NCBI GenBank assembly: GCA_964016875.1
Contig: OZ024729.1
Coordinates: 22,526,494-22,590,493 of the forward strand
Length of the DNA: 64,000 nucleotides
Reading direction: 5' to 3'
From: Fallopia convolvulus
Lineage: Eukaryota; Streptophyta; Magnoliopsida; Caryophyllales; Polygonaceae
Made by a program: the position numbers and the translations under genes. This document shows, in pieces, positions 11,216-21,954 of this stretch. Positions within the stretch are counted from its first letter, which is position 1. Each line of letters begins with the position of its first letter. The notes beneath the pieces were generated by a model, which did not search any database, was not told where the DNA came from, and saw only the letters and a program-made list of their open reading frames with translations.

Positions 11216-11315
11216 TGGGCCCGCTCCCCATACTTTGCTTAATGGGCCGTCGAGGTAGACCAGGCCCAATAAGCCTTTCAGAGCCGAGGAGAGGCCCAAA
11301 TTTGTTCTTTATAAG
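11216..11315 (+). promoter_or_regulatory. Putative promoter of the antisense gene in element C
   Basis: A TATA-like box (tttataag, 11308-11315) is followed by a long CT-rich leader, as in many plant 5' UTRs. Upstream are four TGGGCC/GGCCCA motifs (11216-11221, 11243-11248, 11263-11268, 11293-11298), resembling site II elements bound by TCP factors in plants. It points at the plus-strand gene starting near 12269, opposite to the LTR promoter at 10476. Conserved at about 44528-44627. Confidence 0.5.
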
Positions 11316-12268
11316 AGGCGTCTCTCACACGCCTTATCTCTATCTTTTTCCTTCGGCATTTCCTCTCTTTCTCTCTCTCGCCCTTACAATTTCCGGTGAA
11401 CGGTTTCCAGACGGTTTTTCGACGACCTTCCGATTTTCTCCAGGAGCGCCACCGTTTTTTCCACGCTTACTCTAAGCCATTATGTGCTCAACTCCCTTTT
11501 CTCGTCTTCGATGTTCTTCGTCTTTTTCTCGCCGCCTTATGCTCTAATGGGAAACAGACGCTCCCTGGTGTTTCGTGTCGGCGTCACAGTGGCGAAACGG
11601 AGGGGGTGAGGGCGGCGCTCGCGCCTGCACGAAGCTTTTGGTTTTCTCCTTTTTGTTCTCTCTTTGTTTCGTGCCCTAGGCGGGAAATAGTTCGTTTCTC
11701 GGTGTTTCGTGCCAGTGTCACGGCAGCGAAACGGTGGTCTTGAGGGTGGCGTGTGCTTCTACGCGGTGCCCTTGCTCCTCTTTTTTCCGTTTCCTCTTTT
11801 TTGTTTTGTGCCCTAGCCGGCGATGGTCGCTTTTCGGTGTTTTGCGCCAGCGTCGTGGTGGTGAGACGGTGGGGGCGAGGGTGGTGCTGGCCACGCTCTT
11901 GAGCCCACCGTTTGCCAGCCGACGGTTGAGTTTCTGCGACTCCTTGGCTTCTCTTTCTTCTTTGAAATTCGAATTCCTCGGAAACCCAAACTTCATATGT
12001 CCGACAAACGAGACGTTTGGGCTTCCACTGTTGGTGTCCCTTCCGCTTTCTCTTTCCTCCCCCTTGGCTCTTCACATTCCGTCTTCTCTTTCCTCCTTTT
12101 GGCGCTTCACATTCCGCCTCAGCCGTCCTATCTGTCAGAGTAGTGCTAGGGCTCCACGTGGCTTTTTCCCATTATCACCTCGCGTATTCTTTTTGTTGTT
12201 CTGTTCGATGTCTCAACCCTTCTTCTTTTCCAGGTGCTCGCCTCTCGTGGCCTGGACGTCGCTCTTCC

Positions 12269-14973
12269 ATGCCTAGAGGAGCTTCTTTGAGCCCCCACCA
12301 GGCTTCGTGTTCAAAGTTCAAGAGAGATTCTACGAGAAGGCTTCCGAGTCAGTAGGGAGTGTAGAGACTAGTGACTCTCAGAACTCGAGGTCTCCCTCGT
12401 TGGTTTTCAGCAACCCTTCTTCCAGCGACTCTGTTGTTTCCATCAACTCGCGCTTCTCCCGACTTCGCGCATCGTCTGGTGTCGAAATGGCCTCGTCCTC
12501 GATCTCTGATGAGGAAGTGGCTGGTGTTATTACGAGGTCGTCCGACTCCAACGACCTTGCGAGCTTCTTTGCGGAGCACATCACCGACGTTTTGTCCAGC
12601 GTGCTGCCCGTCCTCGAGGAGCATATTCCCATGTCCTTGGGCTCGAAAGGGACCTTTCTATCCGAGGGGCAGCCTACAACCTTGGAACTTAAAGACATCG
12701 CGAAGATCACTAAGGACTTCGCCTGGCCCGAGGGGGTTGAGCTAGCGCTCCTCGAAGGAGAGGGTTGCTCCTTGGTGCCATACGACAGATGCGTGGTCGT
12801 GCATCTGTTCAGCCTTCAGGTTGGCTTCAGGCTACCTCTGGCCCCGCACATCGTCAATTTCCTATGGGCCATTCATGTCTGCCCCCGGCTTTTTCCAAAT
12901 GCATGGAGGCTCCTGTGCGCCTACACCCTCCGCAGCCACGAGCTCGGGGATGGGCCCGACCTCGACACTATGTCGAGCTTATTTTTGGCGAGGAGGGAGC
13001 ACGAGTCTTGCCTTGTCAACCTCAGCCTTCCTGGCGTTAAACTTACCACGGCCCCTTCGAACGTCGGGCCGTGGAAGAAGAAATGGTTTCTTGTCTGGGA
13101 TCCTACCGGGAGGTATCTCAACTTTCCCACGGCCCGGGATCACTTCGTTCGGCCCAAGGGTACACAGAAAGTCGACGAGCTTAGGAAGCGATACGCTCTT
13201 GAGCGCCAGGAGCCATACCAGGAGTACTTGGCACATGACCAGCTTGAGCGGGCCGGCCTGAGCCTTAGCCTTCCACCCAGCGAGGGCGAAGAGGGTACTC
13301 ACTTTCCCTTCTTTTTTGTTTTTTGTTTTCATTACTTGTTTTGAGTTTCGGCGCAACGCCCAGCCCCGTGGTTAAACCCCGCTTACCTAGTGATGACCAC
13401 GAGCCTCGCTCGGGTCATGCTAGCTTGATTCGTTGTGATGTCTCGTTTCTTGCTTTTTATCTAACCTATTTTTATGTCTTTCTTTGACAGTGGACCTCTT
13501 TAACGCTCTAACCTCGAAGGCGCAGGGAAAGAGACCTGCGACTTCCACTTCCACCGCCCCGATTCCCCGCTATCAAAAGGGCGTTGTTATAAAGGAACCA
13601 ACCCCGCAGGCGAGGCCACCTACCTCGCAACCGAAGGTGACACCTCCGCTGTCGAAGGCGCCCGGGGTGGCGATTACTGAGGGGGTCTCGTCTAGAGGGG
13701 ACGTTGCGAGAACGTCCTTTCAGGCTGCCCGAGGATCCGGCGACGGAGCCGGATCAAAGAGAAAAGAGTCCGAGGGTTCCCCCCCCCCCCCCCCCCCCCG
13801 CCAGGACAAAACAAAAAAACAGAAGGGGGACGGCCAGAGAGGGACCTCGGGAGGGGAGATGGCCCCGCACTCTAGCCCCGCGAGCCGGTTTGTGTCCGCT
13901 GTCGGGCCTCCTGCCGGTAAGTTTCATTGCCCTGGACCCGCCCGGGGTGTGCCCAAGGATTGCGACAGGGCGGACTGGAACGAAGAAGTTGCGTGGGCAA
14001 ACAACCTCTCGGAGGCTGCCCTCAACGACGAGATCCTCCGCTACTCGGCAATGGTATGCCCTACTTCTTCGCGGTTGTTCTTTTCGTTGGTTCCCTTATT
14101 ATCATCTCTGTTTTAACATGTTTTTTGGTTTTTCAGCATCATTTCTTCGAGAATTACAACTGCAGTCGCGTCAGCCTCCTCCATAAGAAGATGGATAAGA
14201 TGGAGGCGAAGCTCAAGGCCCACGACGCCGAGATCGAGAAGAAGAAAAAGGACCTCGCGGAGGCCGAGAGACGGATTCGGGCCGCCGAGGTTGCGGCGAC
14301 GGACGAGGCCAAGGAGGCTACCAGGGCCAAGGAGGAGGCAAAGAAGGCCAAGGAGGAGGGGGAAAAGGCCATTAGGGGTCTCGAGGGCGAGGTTGGGGAC
14401 CTCAAGGATGAGAATAACGAGCTCTGGGGTAAGCTGCCCGCGGAGCACAAATTCTTCAGGGAGAAGGAAGCGGAGCTCCTGAATGCCGAGGAGGAGATCA
14501 CTAGCCTCCGACATCGCATTAGCGAGCTCAACGAGGAAGTGGAGGCTGCGGGGCCCAAGTACGTGGAGTCTGCGGAGTACAAGGAGGAGTTGGTGGGCAG
14601 CGTGAACAAGATGTTCCGCCAGGCCGTCCGCATGAGGGTCAAGCCGGCGGTGGTGAAGTATGGGCACATCGACCACCGCATTTCCTTCTTCAACCCCAAC
14701 TACACAATCACAATGGGGGAGGAAACCGGGGAGGAGCCCGAGGGAGAATGCGAGTTCTTCATTAGAGAGGATGGGACCGTGGCTTCCGAGGCACCCCCCA
14801 CGGAGCACCTCGGCCAGGGAAGCCCGAACCCCGTCGTCGTGAATTCTCATCCCACGACCGACGCGCCGAGCTCCCAGCCCGTCGTGATCTCTAACTCGCC
14901 CGTCCGCCAAACTCCCACGGAACCCACCGCCGAGGCCCCGAAAGAACCCGCCGCCGAGGTCCCGAATGAATGA
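12269..14973 (+). CDS. Antisense spliced gene of element C (gypsy-associated domain plus coiled coil), unit 1
   Basis: It lies opposite to pol, between pol and the 3' LTR. Inferred exons are 12269-13294, 13491-14053 and 14137-14973. Introns of 196 and 83 bp have GT...AG ends (GTACTC...TTTGACAG; GTATGCC...TTTTTCAG), and all joins are in phase. Exon 1 has a pattern of the plant 'putative gypsy type transposon' domain (VPYDRCVVVHLFSLQVGFRL, LFPNAWRLLCAYTL, WKKKWFLVW). Exon 2 is Pro/Ser/Lys-rich with a long C-run near 13781. Exon 3 is a Glu/Lys/Ala coiled coil with an acidic, Pro-rich tail ending VPNE. From 12307 to the end, 795 codons are open. The likely start ATG at 12269 is out of frame because five C's stand where unit 2 has six. 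Function unknown; no capsid or enzyme motif seen. Confidence 0.7.
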
Positions 14974-15066
14974 AGGATGCTCCTGACCTTTTAATGTTTT
15001 TTTTATATTTTCGTTATTTTGGTGGCCCCGCCGGGGTTTGTAATTAAGATACTTCGGCCCTTGTTA

Positions 15067-15759
15067 AACCGAAAATCTCCAACCCCAAGCGGGAAGCGAG
15101 GGGTGGACTTCCTAACTTAAAACCGAGAATCTCCAACCCCAAGCGGGAAGCGAGGGGTGGACTTCGCAACTTTAAACCGAGAATCTCCAACCCAAGCGGG
15201 AAGCGAGGGGTGGACTTCGCAACTTAAAACCGAGAATCTCCAACCCCAAGCGGGAAATGAGGGGTGGACTTTGCAACTTAAAACCGAGAATCTCCAACCC
15301 CAAGCGGGAAGCAAGGGGTGGACTTCGCAACTTAAAACCGAGAATCTCCAACCCAAGCGGGAAGCGAGGGGTGGACTTCGCAACTTTAAACCGAGAATCT
15401 CCAACCCAAGCGGGAAGCGAGGGGTGGACTTCGCAACTTAAAACCGAGAATCTCCAACCCCAAGCGGGAAATGAGGGGTGGACTTTGCAACTTAAAACCG
15501 AGAATCTCCAACCCCAAGCGGGAAGCAAGGGGTGGACTTCGCAACTTAAAACCGAGAATCTCCAACCCCAAGCGGGAAGCGAGGGGTGGACTTCGCAACA
15601 TAAAACCGAGAATCTCCAACCCCAAGCGGGAAGCGAGGGGTGGACTTCGCAACTTAAAACCGAGAATCTCCAACCCCAAGCGGAAAGCGAGGGGTGGACT
15701 TCGCAACATAAAACCGAAAATCTCCAACCCCAAGCGGGAAGCGAGGGGTGGACTTCGCA
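15067..15759. repeat. 54-bp minisatellite, 13 units, between antisense gene and pol of C
   Basis: The unit contains ctccaaccccaagcggga and gaggggtggacttcgcaac. Units are 53-54 bp, and most frames stay open in both directions. Variant marks (a missing C, aaatgag, gcaagg) recur in the same order in units 3-5 and 7-9, so a block of about four units was duplicated. Unit 2 of the window has 10 copies (48690-49214). Such arrays in the 3' untranslated part of Tat elements are known seeds of plant satellites. Confidence 0.93.
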
Positions 15760-15844
15760 TGAAATTTTTATTTTTGAGACACTTTTGAAAATTCCACAAC
15801 CCTTTATTCACAAAATTTGTAGGAAATAGCGTAGTTTGGAGAGT

Positions 15845-17619
15845 TTACACATAATATTTTTTTAGCCGATCGATGTTCCATGTTTTGCTCAAGGTACGTC
15901 CCTCGCTGTCTTTGAGTTTGAAAGCCCCGGGCGCGACTTCCTCTCCGAGGAGGTATGGTCCCTCCCAATTGAGGTCCAGCTTGCCACCTTCGGTACGCCT
16001 CAAGACGAGGCCACCCGTGGCCAAGAACCGGGGTCTAACCTTTTTGTCGTGATAGACCGCCACACGTCGTTTGTATTCTCTAGAGCACAGGTCGGCCACC
16101 TTGCGCAACTCGTCCCTAAATAGCATTTCGACCTTGAGGTTGGCCTCATTCTCTTTTTCATTGAAGTCAAAAACTCTCACTGAAGGGACCAAGGTCTCCA
16201 CTAGGACTAGCGCTTATGCCCCGTATGTTAGAGCGAAAGGTGTTTCGCCCGTTGCGCGACGCGCGGTGGTGCGATATGTCCATAGGACAAGTGGGAGAAG
16301 CTCCGCCCAACGACCTTGCGCCATGCCTAGGCGCTTCTTCAGATCGGATAAGATACGGGCATTGACGTTCTCCACCTGGCTGTTGGACTGAGGGTGGGCC
16401 ACGGAGGAAAACTTGAGGGTTATGCGGAGGTCGGAGTAGAAGGTTCGGGTCTCCTCGCAATCAAATTGGGGGCCATGGTCAGTCATGATGGTCATGGGAA
16501 CGCCAAAGCGGCAAACGAGGTTCTTCCACAAGAAGTCGCAGACCTTTTTCCCCGTGATCTTTGCCATTGCTTGTGCGTCGACCCACTTCGTGAAATAGTC
16601 GACGATGACCAGATATACCGCACTTGGCCAACAGCCTTGGGGAAGGGGCCGAGGATGTCCATCCCCCACATTGCGAAGGGGCATGGCGCGTGGGTGGAGC
16701 GAAGACGCGAGGTCGGGGCATGCTGGAGGTTACCGTGCTTCTGACACCTGTCACATCGTTGGACATAGGCCCTCGCGTCTTGCCGGAGAGTGGGCCAGAA
16801 GTATCCCAAATGGGTGGTTTTATGTGATTGGGATCGCCACCCTGGGTGGCCGCCACAGACCCCCTCGTGTGCCTCATAGAGGATATGCTCCGTAGACTCG
16901 GTCGGCACCAACACCAGGTTGGGCTCGACATAGCCTCGGAGATAGAGACGGTCGCCGATGACGCAATAGCGTGCCGCCTGCATTTTCAATTGTCGAGCCT
17001 CCGCGGGGTCCTCTGGTAGTACGCGGCTTTCCACGTATCGCGTGATCGGGGTCCTCCAGTCCCCAGGGGTGACGGAGAGAACCTCGCTGGTTACACTCCG
17101 CGAGTGTTTTCTTTCTACCATCACGCGATTTCCTACCTTCAAGGGGAGGGCAGAGCCCAACCTCGCGAGAGCATCCGCCTTCGTGTCCGAGGTTCGCGGG
17201 ATGGACTCTACCGCAAAGGTTTCTAGGCACGACACCAAGGCCTTAACTTTCTCTCGGTACGCAGGCAGGAACCCCGTCCGGGTGTCGCCCGTTGAGCTGA
17301 CGTGCAACTAGCTTGGAGTCGATGTAGACCCTGATTTTGCGGGTTCCACTGAGGAGCACCATCTCTATCCCGGCGATCATGGCCTCATATTCGGCCTCGT
17401 TGTTGGTGACATCGAAGGCGAAGTTAAGGGCGTACTCCGTCTCGATCGAGGGACCGGCGAGGAACACGCCAGCCCCGCCACCGGCATCACATCATGAACC
17501 ATCAACGAATACCTTCCACTCCTCCGAGCTCGCATCAGTTTCGGGGAAGGTGACCTCCACCATGAAGTCAGCGAGGGCTTGTCCCTACATTGCGATTCTA
17601 GGGAGGTAGCTGATGTCAA
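15845..17619 (-). pseudogene. Element C archaeal-type RNase H and integrase, unit 1
   Basis: Reading leftward, the second RNase H (NNEAEYEAMI, YIDSKLVARQL, KADALARLGS) is followed by integrase with a zinc-binding part (YEAHEGVCGGHPG, CDRCQKHG), a core with WGMDILG, TDHGPQF and SQVENVN (the three acidic residues D, D, E), and a C-terminal end KTWNIDRLKKYYV. The first catalytic region of the RNase H reads DGS followed by a TGA stop near 17490. Compared with unit 2, a lost stretch near 17290 and a one-base change near 16613 shift the frame, and a stop interrupts near 16210. The family joins cDNA to host DNA; this copy cannot. Confidence 0.85.
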
Positions 17620-19049
17620 ACTCGGAGAGCTCGACTGCCTACTTCGTCATTCGCCCGGAGAGGGCGGGCTGGTGGAGGATTTGTCGAAGTGGGAGGTCAG
17701 AGAGGACCTGAATGGGGTGCGCGTGGAAGTAAGGGCGCAGGCGCCTGGCGGCGGTTATGACGGCCAGTGCCATCTTCTCCGCCGGGGAGTATCGCTGCTC
17801 CGCGGGCTGGAGCGCGCGACTTGTGAAGTAGGCTGGGTGCGTGGCTTTTCTGGTTAGCACCGCGCTGACCGTCTCTGGGCTTACCGCCACATATAACTCC
17901 AAGTCCTCGCCTGCCATTGGAGGTGACAACGTTGGGAGCTTTGATAGGAAGGCTTTTAGCTCGGAAAAAGCGAGCTCTAGCCCCTCGTCCCAAACAAACT
18001 TGTCGTTCTTCTTGAGGGCAGCAAAGAAGGGCAGGGACTTGTCCGCCAAGCGGGAGCAAAACCTCCCCAAGTAGTTCACGGCGTCGTTGAGACGTTGTAC
18101 CGCTGTGCGAGATCGCGGCGACCTCATTGAGAGAATCGACTCGACCTTGGAGGGGTTGATGTCGATCACGCGCTAGCTGATCATGAAGCCTAGGAACTTC
18201 CCCGACGACACGCCGAAGACGCACTTCTCGGGGTTCAGGATGAGACGATTGTCCCTGAGGGTCGAGGTCGGCCAGATGCTCCTCAGGGCTTTCGCTCCGC
18301 ACCACGATGTCTTCGACGTAGGCCGACACGTTTCTCCTCAAATGGCTTTTGAAGACCCGGTCAACGAGACGTTGGAGAGTCGCCCTTGAATTTTTAAGGC
18401 CGAAGGGCATGACCTTATAGCAGTATGTACCCCGCTGCGTGATAAAGGACGTCTCCTCCTCGTCACGCGGACTCATCGAGATCTGATTGTATCCTGAGTA
18501 CGCATCGAGGAAACTCAAGACCCCGTGCCCCGCGATTGAATCAACTAGTTCGTCGATCGAGGGCAAGGGGTAGCTGTCTTTGGGGCACGCTTTGTGTAGG
18601 TCCTTGAAGTCCACGCACATCCGCCATTTGCCGCTGGCCTTTTAGACCAGCACGACGTTGGACAACCATTTCGGGTACTGGACCTCGCGGATAAACCCCG
18701 CGGCCAGCAGCTTAGCCACCTCGTCATTCGCGGCGTTTGCCCTTTCCTCGTTCATCTTTCTTCGTCGTTGTACGACATGGCGAGTGGTGACGTCGATGTT
18801 CAAGGAGTGTTGGGCCACGGTGCGCGGGACGCCGCGGAGGTCCTTGGCGGTCCAAGACAACGTATCGCGGAATCTGGACAGTAGGGCCTCCAGCGACTCC
18901 GCCAATTTCCCGGAGAGACATTCTCCCAAGTAGATCTTCTCGGCCTCATTCCCGAAGGGGGTAATCACCCTTCTTTCTGCCTCGGGGATGGGGATCGTGA
19001 AGTCCCGGACTTCGAGGTCGGCCTCGCCAGGGGACTCCACCATGAACAC
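17620..19049 (-). pseudogene. Element C reverse transcriptase and first RNase H, unit 1
   Basis: RT begins near 19049 and shows AAGFIREVQYPKWLSNVVLV, CVDFKDLHKACPKDSYPLP, FLDAYSGYNQI and VMPFGLKN. The catalytic box reads YVED (Glu codon at 18312-18314) instead of the usual Y[VIM]DD. RNase H follows (FVWDEGLELAFSELK, YFTSRALQPAEQRYSP). In-frame stops lie at 18642-18644, at 18173-18175, after SGRMTK near 17640, and near 17587. All of these recur in unit 2, so they predate the duplication. Several fit C-to-T decay of methylated cytosines. Near 18250 the frame also shifts. Confidence 0.88.
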
Positions 19050-19058
19050 CGGGCATTT

Positions 19059-19817
19059 CTATTTTGTCGAGGTCGCATAGAAAACGCGACCCTCCTCCTC
19101 GTTGCCCTTTACCTCTCCAACCCCGCCGTCAACGGGGAATTTCATCTTCAGGTGATAGATGGAGACTACCGCCTGGAATTTCATCAGGGACACCCTCCCG
19201 ATGATTACATTCCACACCGAAGGACACTGTACCACGGTGAACTCCACCATCTCAGTCCTCCTCGTGGAGTCGGTGCCCAGCGTCATCCAAAGGTCTATGA
19301 GACCTGCTACGTCGACCTCGTCCCCCGAGAAGGAGGTGAGCTTCCTAGCGTAGGGCTTCAAGGATGTTTCGGAGATGCCCAACTGCTCGAAGGCGTCGTA
19401 GTACATAATGTCCACGGAGGATCCCGTGTCCACCGGTACTCGCTTTACCATTTTCGAGCCCACTTGAGCGTGCACCACCAAGGGGTCGGAATACGGCATG
19501 TGGAGTCCCTCGGCATCTTCGGAGGTGAAGGCCAAGCCTACGTGAGACCGCGAGGTCTGGGCGACGCTAAATACCGAGGGCTCATGATGGCTTGCCCTCG
19601 CGTACCTCTTTCTTTCTGCTTGGCTTGATCCAGCCAACGATGGTCCACCCGAGATGGTATGGATATACCCATCGGATGTTGTTGTCTGCCCAGACCGTGC
19701 CTGCTTTGCGGGAGCCTGCTGCTCGATGTTGTTGGCCTGAGCTTGACTCGGGCCTCGTGGTACGGTGTTCGCGCCTGACGCGGGGTTGGCATGTCCCTTT
19801 TCGTTTAGGTTGTACAA
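19059..19817 (-). pseudogene. Element C protease region, unit 1
   Basis: Retropepsin-like aspartic protease: the active-site motif is VPVDTGSSVDIMYY, followed by the hydrophobic flap region and VWNVIIGRVSLMKF, the ILGR-type helix of the family. The protease would cut the Gag-Pol polyprotein in the virus-like particle. This stretch itself is open, from the Asn-rich end of gag to a TAG at 19061, where unit 2 reads CAG (TAKQK). It is grouped as a pseudogene because the polyprotein is broken on both sides. Confidence 0.85.
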
Positions 19818-21144
19818 AGGGCCGCCTTTTCCCCTATAGCCTTGTTGCTTTCAACCGAAGCAGTTCCAATTGCCACCGCGGTTGTTGTTATGGTTGGCGT
19901 TGTTCCCGTTGTTATTGTTGTTGTTGCTTCTGTTGTTGTTGTAGTTCCTGTTGTTGTTGTAGTTCCTGTTGTTGTTGTTGTTGACGGGGTTTTGGGCCTG
20001 CGTTACATACGCATCCCTCGCGGGCGGTGCGGTCAACTTCGCCTTTCCTTTAGCCTCGGCGACGATTTCCTTGTCGGTCTTCGGTCGCGAGCTCTGGTTT
20101 ATGGCATCCTTGGCATACACCTGGGACGTGATCCGGGCGCACAGGCTGTCGTACGTCGTTAGGCATTTCAAGAAAATGTAAGTCTTGAAAGGCCCCGCAC
20201 ACAGGTTGCCCATGAGGGTATCTCGCATCGATGATTCGTCGATATGTGCGATCTCCGCTACTGCGGTGGTGAACCTCGTCAAGAAGGTGCCCAACAGCTC
20301 GCCCTCTCCCTACTCGATACCGCGGAGATCCCGCATGTTCTTCTTGCGCTTCCTTGAGTCGTTGAAGTGTATGACAAAGGATTCACACAGCTGAGCGAAC
20401 GAGGCCACAGACCCTATTTTGAGGCTTATGAACCACGTCATCGCGGCCTTGTCCAGGGTGGTGGGGAAGATGTGGCAGAATATGGCATCATTGTAGGAAT
20501 AGACATTCATTTGGATGGCGAAGTGCTTCACGTGCTCCTCCGGGTCAGTCGTGCCGTCGTAGAGTCCCATTTGTGGCCAATGGAAACCTTTGGGCATAGG
20601 CGCGCCCTGAATCTCGTCCACGAATGGAGAGGTGCACCCGGTCTCGACGGGCTGTCGGCGCGACCTTGATTTCAAAGGGTGCATCGACGTCATTGGCCTC
20701 GATTTGGGGGGATGCAGAGCACTCCCCGCTGTTTCGGACAGCTCCGTGTCCTGTATTCACGAACGTCGTGAGCGGGACAACGAGATCTGCATGGTGTCCC
20801 GGGGAGGCCTCTCTGTTGATGAGTCGTTGGTGGAGGTCTCGTGTCCCGGCACATGCCCAGGGACGTACGCAGGTACGTACTCGGAGTGGGGTTGCCCCGG
20901 GGGGAACAGGGACGTACGAAGGGGCGAAGCCCTGCTGGTAATGCCCATAGCCCGGGTAGGGATATGGGTTCGGGGGTGCACCGCCCTGCTCGTACCCTTG
21001 GAATGGGTAGGGGTTTTGTGGGGCGGTGTACGTCCAACCCGGGGGGACCATGAACAGGCAGCCCGGAGGTCCCGCGCCCATCTACTGCGCGGTTTCGGGC
21101 ATGTTATCGGGGTGTTGGGGGAAGATATTGTTTGGGCAAGCCAT
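19818..21144 (-). pseudogene. Element C gag, unit 1
   Basis: The start ATG at 21144 (MACPNNIFPQHPDN) lies 60 nt inside the PBS. A Pro/Tyr/Gly-rich N-terminus (YPYPGYGHY) is followed by the retrotransposon gag domain (LYDGTTDPEEHVKHF, AAMTWFISL, ESFVIHF), then a long Asn-rich tract and NWNCFG. No CCHC knuckle is visible. A TAG stands where unit 2 has Trp (near 21083), a stop follows MRDLRGIE (near 20310) in both units, and another follows NWNCFG. Gag would form the particle shell. Confidence 0.85.
19903..19984. repeat. Trinucleotide (GTT/AAC) tract coding poly-Asn in gag of C
   Basis: Interrupted gttgttgttg runs with ttcctg and ttgctt breaks encode Asn-rich sequence with interspersed Arg, Tyr and Ser on the minus strand. 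The tract is shorter in unit 2 (about 53360-53430), so it is unstable. Confidence 0.85.
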
Positions 21145-21203
21145 TTTAAGGGGATCGAAGCCAAGGTTTGCACAAATCAAGGGAACTACTTAGGATGAAG
21201 AGG

Positions 21204-21221
21204 TTCCCACAAACGGCGCCA
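21204..21221 (-). promoter_or_regulatory. Primer-binding site of element C
   Basis: On the minus strand it reads TGGCGCCGTTTGTGGGAA, one base inside the LTR end (TTTCATCA, then C). It marks 21223 as the 3' border of the 5' LTR and proves that C reads leftward. It is identical at 54648-54665. Confidence 0.88.
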
Positions 21222-21222
21222 G

Positions 21223-21463
21223 TGATGAAACCCAAAATAAACCGTCGCTAGAAGACAAGAAACGAGATTCTTTTATTCGATTGTGCAAACGCTTGATCTT
21301 TATTTATTATTATCTTACAACGAGGTTACAAACCATGAGGCTTACAAACAGACGAGATTGACACCCTAGACCTCCTACGAGTATTCGAGATCTCGATCTA
21401 ACAATGTTCGAGATCTCCTAATAGCTATGTGATTCTACAACCTACGGATCACTTGATGGACTT
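21223..21463 (-). repeat. 5' LTR of C, only the U5/R end (241 bp)
   Basis: It matches 9995-10235 closely, then breaks at gatggactt where the LTR of A starts. In the full LTR the sequence goes on ttggcgcgaggctg. That continuation is absent beyond A at 35211. Confidence 0.92.
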
Positions 21464-21872
21464 TGTTAGACCCAGAATTTAGGTGACGAAGCGTTGTGCC
21501 ATGGACAGAGAATCTCCAACGCATACAGAATTATGGAAGATCTTCGAGATTGACTAAGTCGGTTGGAGGAGAGAGGGTCCGAGATATGTTTGTTATAAGA
21601 TAGATTTTTCTCCAGATTGTATTCGTTATAAGATAGAAATAAGCCGATTTGTTGGTTAAAGATAGGATTATATCTTTGATTAAGATAGGATATGCTCTAG
21701 AGGGCTATATAAGCCAATGTAACCCTTAGGGGAAAGGGACGATCCATTCATACTAATTCTTCTGATTTCTACATCAATAAAACACACGCCTTCGTTCATA
21801 TTCTTCTTAGTTCATTCGATCAAGGCCCGATCTAATCCAAGGTTCTACCTTTGGTAAATTTTGGCTCAAACA
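21464..21872 (+). repeat. 5' LTR of A (central copy)
   Basis: 409 bp, TGTTAGACCC to CTCAAACA, with the same TATA-like box and AATAAA as at 1494-1902. It differs from its 3' partner (34802-35210) at only a few positions, for example gttgtgcc for gttgcgcc. Confidence 0.94.
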
Positions 21873-21875
21873 ATT

Positions 21876-21893
21876 TGGCGCCCACCGTGGGGC
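21876..21893 (+). promoter_or_regulatory. Primer-binding site of element A
   Basis: TGGCGCCCACCGTGGGGC, 3 nt after the LTR. This PBS type is usual for Tat-lineage elements (I recall tRNA-Arg as primer, not checked). Identical at 55321-55338. Confidence 0.88.
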
Positions 21894-21954
21894 CTTGATC
21901 GATACAACCCTCAGAAGAATCACCATTCTACTTCCTTCCGAATCAGAGAACGCG

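Larger units (their letters stand above)
9995..21463 (-). mobile_element. Tat-lineage Ty3/gypsy element C (unit 1), 5' LTR interrupted
   Basis: It reads right to left: 5' LTR fragment 21463-21223, PBS 21221-21204, gag, PR, RT-RNase H, archaeal-type RNase H, integrase (to about 15845), a 54-bp minisatellite, an antisense spliced gene on the plus strand (12269-14973), and the 3' LTR from about 11.1 kb down to 9995. The dual RNase H marks the Tat lineage. The 5' LTR is cut at 21463, where the LTR of A begins; its continuation (ttggcgcgagg, seen in the 3' LTR at about 10240) is not on the far side of A. Pol has several in-frame stops shared with unit 2. Confidence 0.88.

Noticed and set aside
11396..12276. 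Open frames upstream of the antisense gene of C on both strands
   Set aside because: Low-complexity Ser/Phe/Leu or Arg/Lys translation of CT-rich leader and probable 5' intron; it ends at a good acceptor (tcttttccag) before the likely ATG.
15117..15829. Long open frames on both strands over the 54-bp array (for example repeated GGLRNLKPRISNPKRE)
   Set aside because: The unit is 54 bp, a multiple of three, so any frame without a stop in one unit stays open. There is no start context and no domain.
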